A DNA stretch of 10,079 bases from JBGOUJ01 sp041477005. GTDB lineage: Bacteria > Acidobacteriota > Terriglobia > Bryobacterales > JACQDG01. The stretch spans positions 1 to 10,079 of the forward strand of contig JBGOUJ010000253.1 of NCBI GenBank assembly GCA_041477005.1, read 5' to 3'. How positions within the stretch are numbered: position 1 is the first letter of the stretch; every line of letters starts with the position of its first letter. Made by a program: the position numbers and the translations under genes. This document shows, in pieces, positions 1 to 5,256 of this stretch. The notes under the pieces were generated by a model. It had not been told where the DNA came from. It did no database searches and saw only the letters and a list, made by a program, of their open reading frames with translations.

Positions 1-128
1 ACCAAATCCTACAGATTTTGAGCGTCACACTTTTTGAGAAAACGCCCATTTTACGGGCACTTCACGCACCCGACTCCGGTGCCGATTTACTCGATCCCGC
101 CAACCAGTTGATTCTGTTCGACTTTTAA
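1..128 (+). CDS. IS4-family-like transposase, C-terminal fragment (5' end outside window)
   Basis: An open frame enters from the window edge (first full codon at 3) and ends at TAA 126-128, giving about 41 residues. The peptide contains 'LFEKTPILRALHAPD' and ends 'NQLILFDF'. From memory of the family, the tail of many IS4-type (DDE) transposases reads '..ILQxLSxTxFEKTP....NQLxLFD(F/L)', so this looks like the natural C-terminus of such an enzyme, which would cut and join the element's DNA ends. The DDE catalytic residues would lie upstream, outside the window. The stretch is visibly more AT-rich than the genes to its right, as expected for a mobile insert. The family is assigned from the tail only, so the group could differ. 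Confidence 0.72.
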   Translation, partial: QILQILSVTLFEKTPILRALHAPDSGADLLDPANQLILFDF

Positions 129-140
129 CCGGACAGTAGT
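1..140 (+). mobile_element. Right end of an insertion sequence inserted in an oxidoreductase gene
   Basis: Directly after the transposase stop comes ACCGGACAGTAGTG (about 127-140), and then codons of a Gfo/Idh/MocA gene begin (GAT ATC GAC GCG GTG, from 141). Read inward from the right, the end is CACTACTGTCCGGTTA, which has the look of an IS4-type terminal inverted repeat. The exact last base and any target duplication cannot be fixed, because the left end is outside the window. An assembly or rearrangement junction would look the same from this side. Confidence 0.6.
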
Positions 141-1187
141 GATATCGACGCGGTGGCGATCGCCACGCCCGATCACTGGCACACGAAGATGGTGCTGGAT
201 ACGATCGCGGCCGGCAAGGACATCTACTGCGAGAAGCCGCTCACCTGGTCGATCGAGGAGGGCCTGCGGATCCAGAAGGCGATGAAGGGCTCGGGGCGGC
301 TGCTGCAGGTGGGGAGCGAGGGGAAAAGCTCCCTGGTCACCGCGAAGGCCAGGGAGATCGTGAAGTCGGGCGCGCTCGGCAAGATCAACATGGTGCGGGC
401 CGTCAATTACCGCAACACCGCCGAGGGCGCCTGGCGTTATCCGATCCCGCCCGACGCCTCGACGCAAACGGTCGATTGGCCGCGCTTTGTCGGGTCCGCG
501 CCGAAGATCCCCTGGAACCCGGAGCACTTCTTCCGCTGGCGCTGCTGGTGGGAATACTCGGGCGGGGTGGCCACGGATTTGTTCGTCCACCTGATCACCA
601 CGCTGCACGAGATTCTGGACCTGACACTGCCGAAGAACGTGGTGTCGAACGGCGGCATCTACCGCTGGCAGGATGGCCGCACGGTTCCCGACCTGATGAG
701 CTCGCTCTATGAGTATCCCGGCGGGATCCTGATGGACCTCTGCGTCAACCTGGGCAACGCGCGGGGCGAAGGCATCCGCGGCACGGTCATCATGGGGACC
801 GAAGGCACGATGGTGGTGGGCGGCCGGGGCGGCATGATTGAGATCTATCCGGAAATGGCGGATCGCGACGTACAGCGCTACGGCATCAACGGCTGGCCGA
901 AGAAATCGCGGGAGGACTATTTCGTGGCGGCGGGCTACAACCCGGACGGCAGCCCCAAGACGCCTCTGCCCCAGCCCAAAGAGCGCGAGGAAGTCCGAGT
1001 CGAGCCCGACCCGAGCCGTCCCACCCATCTCGGCTATTTTATCCGGTCGGTGAAGCAGCGCACGCCGACCGTGGAAGACGAGGTGGCCGGCCACAACGCC
1101 GCCGCAGCAGCCCACATGGCCAACCTGGCCTATCGGGAGCACCGGCGGGTGGAATCCAAGGAGCTAAAAGGGCTGAAGACCACCTGA
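141..1187 (+). pseudogene. Gfo/Idh/MocA-family oxidoreductase, 5' end cut off by an insertion sequence
   Basis: Members of this family are NAD(P)-dependent dehydrogenases acting on sugars, inositols and related compounds. The remaining frame reads 'DIDAVAIATPDHWH', which is the middle of the nucleotide-binding fold, followed by the CEKPLTW motif whose EKP lysine is catalytic in the family. The C-terminal domain motif 'WWEYSGGVATDLFVHLI' follows and the gene ends normally at TGA 1185-1187. About the first 80-120 residues expected in the family, including the GxGxxG cofactor loop, are missing; the preceding codons belong to an insertion sequence and its stop. A GTG at 153 could formally start a 344-residue product, but it has no Shine-Dalgarno sequence and lies inside the conserved core, so a working dehydrogenase is unlikely. 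The tail ('..RTPTVEDEVAGHNAAAAAHMANLAYR..') is typical of this family. The gene ends 7 bp before the stop of the convergent reductase gene. The true substrate is unknown. Confidence 0.8.
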
Positions 1188-1194
1188 GGATGGG

Positions 1195-1899
1195 TCAGTC
1201 GTACTTCTCGTAGAGGACGGAATGGCGGTCGAAGCCGTGCTGCTTGAGGCGCGCACGGAGGTCGTTAATCATCGCTTTCAATCCGCAAATGTAGACATCC
1301 AGGTCGGTGCGGCCGGCCAGCAGCTCGAAGAGGTGTTCCTGGACGCGGCCGCGCAGGCCGCTCCAGTCCTCGCGGCTCAGGGTGGGATGAAACTCGAAGT
1401 TGGGGTGGATGGTGGCGAGCTGCTCGAACTCATCGCGATAGAGGACGGTTTCCTGGGAGCGCGCGCCGAAGAGCAATTGCAGGCGGGCGGGGCAGCCGCG
1501 AGAAAGCAGGTAAGGGATCATCGACCGGAACGGCGCAATGCCGGTTCCGGTGGCCACGAAGAGGGAATCCCGCACCGGCCGGCGGAGCAGAAAATAACCG
1601 AGCGGGCCATCGAAGGCGATTTCCTGGCCCGGATGCAACTCGAAGAGGTAGTTGGAGAATGGTCCGCCGGGCACGCGATTCAGGCACAGCTCGAAGCGGT
1701 TGTCGCCATCGGGCGGAGACGCGATGGAGTAGGCGCGGGTGATGACCTCGTCGCCGATCTTGTGATGGAAAGAAACGAATTGCCCTGGCTCGAAAACGAC
1801 CCGCTCGATGCCCGGGACCTCGAATACAAAGTGGCGGATGTCCTCAGCCAATTCTAAGGACTCGACCAGGCGGGCGGTCTTGGAATCGGCGGAACTCAT
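1195..1899 (-). CDS. Ferredoxin-NADP reductase-like FAD/NAD(P)H oxidoreductase
   Basis: This is a single-module flavoprotein reductase of 234 residues, expected in the cytoplasm and moving electrons between NAD(P)H and a protein or small-molecule acceptor. The FAD domain is N-terminal, with RAYSIAS at 55-61 (flavin-binding RxYS) and GPLGYF at 98-103. The NAD(P) domain follows, with ATGTGIAPFRS at about 116-126, YICGLKAMI at 203-211 and an aromatic-acidic C-terminus, YEKYD. No 2Fe-2S domain is attached, so the partner must be separate. Length fits small FNR/COG1018-type proteins. ATG at 1899 overlaps the stop of the upstream chelatase gene as ATGA (1896-1899), so translation is probably coupled. 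Pairing with a sirohydrochlorin-type chelatase would fit electron supply to a siroheme or corrinoid system such as sulfite or nitrite reduction, but no such reductase is in the window, so that role is inference. Confidence 0.88.
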   Translation of the reverse strand: MSSADSKTARLVESLELAEDIRHFVFEVPGIERVVFEPGQFVSFHHKIGDEVITRAYSIASPPDGDNRFELCLNRVPGGPFSNYLFELHPGQEIAFDGPLGYFLLRRPVRDSLFVATGTGIAPFRSMIPYLLSRGCPARLQLLFGARSQETVLYRDEFEQLATIHPNFEFHPTLSREDWSGLRGRVQEHLFELLAGRTDLDVYICGLKAMINDLRARLKQHGFDRHSVLYEKYD

Positions 1900-2279
1900 C
1901 GGTTATAGGCCTGTTGGGCGCGGTCGGCGAGGATCTCGACCAGACCTGGGTGGCCGTCGAGCGGCTCGCTGCAAGAAATCTCCACGCCTCTATAGATGCC
2001 GGCCAGCTCGGCAACGATGCGGGGGAGATCGCGCTGCAGGTGCAGGCCCAGGGTCAGAAAGTACGGGATCACGACCACGCGGGTAGCACCGGCAGCCGCC
2101 AAGTTGGCCACAGCGCCGGCCAAGTCGGGGCGGCCGCCTTCCAGAAAAGCCGTTTCCCAAAGAGCAAAGCCACCGCGGGCCGCGGCCGCGCGGGCCACCT
2201 CGCGCACCGCTTGATTGGCCGACTCGATCGAGGAGCCGTGAGCGAAAAATACGACGCCGGTGTTTTTAGCGGGCTGCAC
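1896..2279 (-). CDS. cbiX: CbiX/SirB-like sirohydrochlorin chelatase (small, single domain)
   Basis: Proteins of this class insert Co2+ or Fe2+ into sirohydrochlorin, for cobalamin or siroheme synthesis. From GTG 2277-2279 the product has 127 residues, the usual size for a short CbiX. The metal-site histidines are visible: FFAHGSS (His14) near the N-terminus and GLHLQRDLP (His80) after the strand VVVIPYFL. 'AFLEGGRPDL' and 'EPLDGHPGLVEIL' are also family-like. The frame stays open to an ATG at 2450, but that extension is Arg/Pro-rich, translates a palindrome and repeats, and lacks family similarity, so I prefer the GTG. No clear Shine-Dalgarno precedes the GTG, leaving the start uncertain. 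The stop overlaps the next gene's ATG by 4 bp, making a two-gene unit with the reductase. The metal specificity (cobalt or iron) cannot be read from the sequence. Confidence 0.85.
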   Translation of the reverse strand: MQPAKNTGVVFFAHGSSIESANQAVREVARAAAARGGFALWETAFLEGGRPDLAGAVANLAAAGATRVVVIPYFLTLGLHLQRDLPRIVAELAGIYRGVEISCSEPLDGHPGLVEILADRAQQAYNR

Positions 2280-2311
2280 TTTTGTTGGGGCGCAGCTTAG
2301 CGGGCTGCGCC
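2267..2311. repeat. Hairpin and 11-bp direct repeat upstream of the chelatase
   Basis: TAGCGGGCTGC occurs twice (2267-2277 and 2298-2308). In addition GGCGCAGC (2289-2296) can pair with GCTGCGCC (2304-2311) around a 7-nt loop. On the minus strand the hairpin would sit in the short leader about 10 nt before the proposed GTG start, where it could affect ribosome access. No T-run follows, so it is not a typical terminator. Confidence 0.5.
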
Positions 2312-2314
2312 GTG

Positions 2315-2320
2315 AATATA
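2315..2320 (-). promoter_or_regulatory. Possible -10 element for the chelatase-reductase pair
   Basis: The minus strand reads TATATT here, matching TATAAT at five of six positions, in an otherwise GC-rich stretch. Transcription would start near 2308, at the edge of the hairpin in the leader. No convincing -35 lies 16-18 nt upstream, so this is only a candidate. Confidence 0.25.
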
Positions 2321-2347
2321 GTCCCTCATCCCTAGTGGAAGATAGCA

Positions 2348-2386
2348 CCCCGCCGCCGGCCAGGCAATGCCTGGCCGGCGGCGGGG
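2348..2386. repeat. Perfect 39-bp palindrome (19-bp arms, 1-nt centre)
   Basis: Arms 2348-2366 and 2368-2386 are exact reverse complements around the single base A2367; the inner arm reads GCCGGCCAGGCA. It lies between the divergent chelatase and four-helix-bundle genes. There is no U-run on either side, so an intrinsic terminator is unlikely. It resembles a REP-like or cruciform-forming element, or possibly a large operator. The heptad repeat begins immediately to its right at 2387. Confidence 0.8.
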
Positions 2387-2403
2387 GATCGTGGATCGTG
2401 GGC
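2387..2403. repeat. Left copy of a 17-bp inverted repeat (CACGATC heptads)
   Basis: GATCGTGGATCGTGGGC here is the exact reverse complement of 2888-2904. The pair brackets the four-helix-bundle gene. The unit is built from a 7-bp heptad (ACGATCC on the other strand). Confidence 0.7.
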
Positions 2404-2495
2404 TCGCCCTCACGGGCGCGGGAACGATTCCTGAGTGCGGGGGGTGTCAACCGGCCCTTGCGGGCACCGGGAAGGCTCCTGCCAGGGAAGAGGAG

Positions 2496-2879
2496 TTGTA
2501 CACTATTACTCCGATCGGGCCGGATAGTGTTCAGAGGTTGGAGATTTGGCGGGAGGGGACGGAACTGGTCAAAGCCGTCTATCTGCTAAGCCGAGAATGG
2601 CCAAAACACGAGCTTTACGGGCTTACGGCGCAGGCCCGCAGGGCTGCTGTGTCGATCCCGGCCAATTTGGCGGAAGGAGTGGGGCGCGGGACACCGGCGG
2701 AGGCAGCTCGGTTTGCCCAAGTGGCCTTGGGGTCGCTTTACGAGCTGGACACCCTGCTCTATCTTGCATCCGAGTTGGGCTTCTCTCAGCCAAAGCCAGT
2801 CGAGACTATGCGCCAGTGCCTGGCGGCGCTCGCCCGCCGCATCTCCAGCTTCGTGAGCTACAAACAACGCCGGACATAG
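2496..2879 (+). CDS. Four-helix-bundle protein (S23 / 23S rRNA intervening-sequence type)
   Basis: The product is 127 residues from TTG 2496. Family motifs are clear: 'VQRLEIWREGTELVKAVYLL' at about 12-31, 'YGLTAQARRAAVSIPANLAEGVGRGT' at about 41-66, and 'ARFAQVALGSLYELDTLLYLASELGF' at about 71-96. Together they match the helices of the S23/IVP four-helix bundle family (TIGR02436 type). Such genes were first noticed in intervening sequences of 23S rRNA but are mostly found free in genomes; they form small homo-oligomers and their function is not established. I chose TTG because no ATG or GTG starts the conserved region, and GGGAAG ends 5 nt before it. The frame continues upstream to an ATG inside the palindrome, but that part is not family-like. 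The gene stands alone, between the palindrome and 17-bp inverted repeats, and converges on the Cys-rich gene. There is no rRNA context here. Confidence 0.82.
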   Translation: MYTITPIGPDSVQRLEIWREGTELVKAVYLLSREWPKHELYGLTAQARRAAVSIPANLAEGVGRGTPAEAARFAQVALGSLYELDTLLYLASELGFSQPKPVETMRQCLAALARRISSFVSYKQRRT

Positions 2880-2887
2880 CCGTCCGG

Positions 2888-2945
2888 GCCCACGATCCAC
2901 GATCTACGATCTACGATCCTTGCGGCGATCCACGATCTACGATCC
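2888..2945. repeat. ACGATCY heptad repeats; right copy of the 17-bp inverted repeat
   Basis: This is a run of 7-bp units (ACGATCC, ACGATCT, ACGATCT, ACGATCC), then the spacer TTGCGGCG, then ACGATCT and ACGATCC again. The first 17 bases, 2888-2904, are the exact reverse complement of 2387-2403. The block fills the convergent gap between the four-helix-bundle gene and the Cys-rich gene. It shows no hairpin-plus-T-run terminator. Confidence 0.75.
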
Positions 2946-2948
2946 TTT

Positions 2949-3593
2949 TTACGCCACGATCAGCGGCGAGGATGACGGTGGGGAGGCGCCGGGTCCGGAG
3001 GGCGCGCCGAAGTGGGCTAGGAGGAAATCCAGGAAGCTGCGGCCGCGCTTGCGGCCGTTGTCCCGGTCGATGGCGATGCGGAGCAGGAAGACCAAAACGC
3101 CCAGCACGTCGGCGTCGCGGGTGCGGGTCAAGCCGGTTTTCCTGGTCTCTTCTTCCCGGAAGTGCTGGAGCATCTCCTGGATCTGCTTGGCGATGGCCTG
3201 GGCGATCAGGGACTGGGGCTGGGTTTCGTAATACACGCCGCTCTCCAGGCTCTTGTAGGTGCGGGTCCGGGCGTCAAGGGCCTCGCGGACGTCGCGGTCC
3301 ACTGCGCCGAAGGTGTTGAAGGCGGCGTGGAGAACGATTTGGGCCGTCGCCATCAACAGGTCCTCGTGCTGGCGGACGTAGGCGTCGGAGATCCGGATTT
3401 CCTTGAATGGAAAATCCTCGGGGTTGAGGCCGGCGCGCTTCTCGTGCTGGCGGGCTTCCATCAAGTAGGGGCAATCGAGCGGACAATCAATGGTCTCCTC
3501 GCGCTCCTTGCCGCAGCACTGCGGGCAGATCTCGGAGCGCAAGGCCGGGCAGAAGCGCTTCGCCTTCCGGGCCTCACAGATCGAGCAGGTCAT
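2949..3593 (-). CDS. Conserved Cys-rich (putative zinc-binding) protein of unknown function
   Basis: The product has 214 residues. The N-terminus carries eight cysteines in the first 41 residues: C3xxC6, C15, C23xxCC27 and C37xxxC41, ending in 'DCPLDCPYLMEAR'. This looks like one or two zinc-binding knuckles. Residues 60-195 are mostly predicted helix without recognisable catalytic motifs; 'VLGVLVFLLRIAIDRDNGRKRGRSFLDFLLAHF' at 163-195 is moderately hydrophobic but too charged for a clear membrane helix. The C-terminus is a Gly/Pro/Ser tail. I recognise the Cys pattern as recurring in hypothetical proteins of acidobacteria-like genomes but know no function. The ATG at 3593 lies 6 nt downstream of a GATAAT on this strand, so the mRNA may be leaderless. 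The gene is divergent from the glycosyltransferase locus and ends in the heptad repeat block. Confidence 0.72.
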   Translation of the reverse strand: MTCSICEARKAKRFCPALRSEICPQCCGKEREETIDCPLDCPYLMEARQHEKRAGLNPEDFPFKEIRISDAYVRQHEDLLMATAQIVLHAAFNTFGAVDRDVREALDARTRTYKSLESGVYYETQPQSLIAQAIAKQIQEMLQHFREEETRKTGLTRTRDADVLGVLVFLLRIAIDRDNGRKRGRSFLDFLLAHFGAPSGPGASPPSSSPLIVA

Positions 3594-3598
3594 TTCGC

Positions 3599-3608
3599 TA
3601 TTATCATA
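3599..3608. promoter_or_regulatory. AT-rich island with overlapping -10-like elements on both strands
   Basis: TATTATCATA sits in the 19-bp gap between two divergent genes. The plus strand shows TATTAT (3599-3604), 8 nt before the TTG at 3613. The minus strand shows GATAAT (3605-3600), 6 nt before the ATG at 3593, and TATGAT (3608-3603). Either transcript would start at or next to its start codon, which implies leaderless or nearly leaderless mRNAs. No good -35 is visible for either direction. Confidence 0.4.
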
Positions 3609-3612
3609 GGAC

Positions 3613-5256
3613 TTGCCGCCCGGAAGCCACCATCGTTACGCCTCCTTCGTTTACGTGCTGCTGGCTTCGATCTACCTGCTCTACCTGCCGTACGCCGAGT
3701 TTGCGCTCGACGACTGGTTCGTGCTGGGGCGCTACCAGGCGGCGCGGGAAGCCGGGGCCGGCGAGCAGATCCACGTGGCCGGGCTGATTCTGCGCAACCA
3801 GTTTCACGACCAGTTCCGCTTTCAGTGGCTCAGCTTTTCGCTGGGGTACCTGCTGTGGCTGCTGGTGGGCTACGCGCCCCGAGTGGTGTTTGTCGTGATT
3901 GTGGCCTCGCACACGGCTTGCGCGGCGCTGCTGAGGGCGGCGCTCGAGGCGCTGGGCGTCGGCTTCGGCCCGGCCTTTTTGTCCGGCGTGCTGTTTCTGC
4001 TGCTGCCCACCACTCACGGCGCGCTGTTCTGGAGCTTCAACTGCCTCTATTACGTCTGGTCCACGCTGTGGTTCCTGCTCTACCTGCGCACGCTCGCGCC
4101 GAGCCTGATGTCGGGGCAAATCGAGCGGGGGGCGGCGGTGCGCATGGCCGTATTTCTGCTGCTCGCTCTGTTCTCCGGAGACCCGATCTTCACTCTGCTG
4201 TTGGCGGCGGCGCCGCTCGCGGCGTGGTTCCTGCGATCGAGGGCCGGGGTGCGGGCGACCCTGCTCGCATGCGCCACCGTGGGGATTGCGGCGGCTCTCT
4301 ACGCCTTGCTGATCAATAAGGCGAGGATGATGTCGAGCGGGGTGGGCCTGCGCTACGATTTCTCGGCGCCGACCCTGCGGGGCAACTTTCTGGCGATCCT
4401 GGATGCTTACCGAAGATTGACCGGCGTGACCGCGGATGCCTACTACCGCTTGCAGCCGACCGCGGCTGCGGCCGTGGCGGGCGTGGGAGCGGCCTGTGTG
4501 ACCGCGTTCTGTCTGCGCGGGGAGAAGGCCACTCGCCGGCCGTGGCGGGCGCTAGCGCTCGCGGCCGGTCTGTGGGCAGCGGCCTATGGCCCGATCTGGT
4601 TCTTGCGCGGGCACGAGCTTCGCTATGACTATGTGCCGAGCCCTTACCTGGCCCTGGCGATGGCGCTCGCCGCTCTGGCCTGGCCAGTGGTCCGGCTGCC
4701 GCTCGCCGCGGTGCTGGCGTGCTGGTTCGCGGTGGCGACGGTCGCCGAGATCGAGCAGTGCTGGATCCCGCAATCCCGCAACCTGCGCGCCCTGGAAGAT
4801 AAGCTGCGTCAGATGAAGCAGATCCAACCCGGGGACCTCGTCATCGTTTCCGGGGCGCCGGCGTGGGTCGGCACGGCCCCGCACTTTGCTTTGCAGGCGG
4901 GCGGGGCAGCCAAGCCGTTCGCCGAGCACGTGACGGGCGTGCGCGGCCTGGAGGTCGCGCCTGAAATCGTTGAGGAGGGCGGCCGGCTGCGCGTACTCGA
5001 TTCCACTTATATCCGGGACCTGAAAGTAGAGGAGACTTCGCGGACACGCGTGCTGGTGGTCGAGCCGGACGGCCGGCTGACCGAGCGCCGGCTGCTGGCC
5101 GAGCCGGCAGGGCACGGAGTCTATCGGTTATATGCACTGAAGGGATATGCCGGGCCGCCGACTCCGCCGCAGCCTTTGACCCGCGAGCAGTTGGCGCTCG
5201 TCGACAGCGAGGTTTACTTTGCCCGATCCTATTCCCACCATCCGCCCAGGCATTGA
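3613..5256 (+). CDS. Polytopic GT-C-like membrane protein with LDDW motif (paralogue A)
   Basis: The product has 547 residues. About 10 hydrophobic segments fill residues 10-375, followed by a soluble C-terminal region of about 170 residues. After the first membrane helix comes 'ALDDW' (31-35). An acidic pair in the first outer loop is characteristic of GT-C glycosyltransferases, which use polyprenyl-phosphate sugars outside the membrane. Other marks are GALFWSFNCLYY (136-147), FSGD (187-190), LRYDYVP (336-342) and EQCWIPQSR (381-389). All recur in the same order in the minus-strand protein at 8027-9757, so the two are paralogues. The start is TTG 3613, the first possible one after an in-frame stop at 3607-3609; it gives an N-terminus that aligns with the paralogue. 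The AGGA before it is too close for a normal Shine-Dalgarno. A GTG at 3655 falls inside the first helix and is less likely. Substrate and acceptor are unknown; a GtrII-like surface-glycan transferase is a reasonable guess. Confidence 0.78.
   Translation: MPPGSHHRYASFVYVLLASIYLLYLPYAEFALDDWFVLGRYQAAREAGAGEQIHVAGLILRNQFHDQFRFQWLSFSLGYLLWLLVGYAPRVVFVVIVASHTACAALLRAALEALGVGFGPAFLSGVLFLLLPTTHGALFWSFNCLYYVWSTLWFLLYLRTLAPSLMSGQIERGAAVRMAVFLLLALFSGDPIFTLLLAAAPLAAWFLRSRAGVRATLLACATVGIAAALYALLINKARMMSSGVGLRYDFSAPTLRGNFLAILDAYRRLTGVTADAYYRLQPTAAAAVAGVGAACVTAFCLRGEKATRRPWRALALAAGLWAAAYGPIWFLRGHELRYDYVPSPYLALAMALAALAWPVVRLPLAAVLACWFAVATVAEIEQCWIPQSRNLRALEDKLRQMKQIQPGDLVIVSGAPAWVGTAPHFALQAGGAAKPFAEHVTGVRGLEVAPEIVEEGGRLRVLDSTYIRDLKVEETSRTRVLVVEPDGRLTERRLLAEPAGHGVYRLYALKGYAGPPTPPQPLTREQLALVDSEVYFARSYSHHPPRH

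Noticed and set aside
87..1142. Long minus-strand open frame opposite the oxidoreductase
   Set aside because: It is Arg/His/Pro-rich with no recognisable motifs; it is a GC-rich shadow of the plus-strand gene, which has clear family motifs.
2348..2386. Palindrome as an intrinsic terminator
   Set aside because: There is no T-run on either strand after the stem, and it lies between the 5' ends of divergent genes, not after a gene.
2280..2450. N-terminal extension of the chelatase back to ATG 2450
   Set aside because: It would translate a palindrome and heptad repeats into Pro/Arg-rich sequence. The family starts just before FFAHGSS, so the start is more likely the GTG at 2277-2279.
2367..2495. 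Four-helix-bundle gene starting at ATG 2367
   Set aside because: The ATG is inside the palindrome and the next 43 codons have no family character. TTG 2496 gives the usual length.
3162..4319. Plus-strand open frame spanning the Cys-rich gene and the start of the GT-C-like gene
   Set aside because: It crosses two real genes in the wrong frame and shows no motifs.
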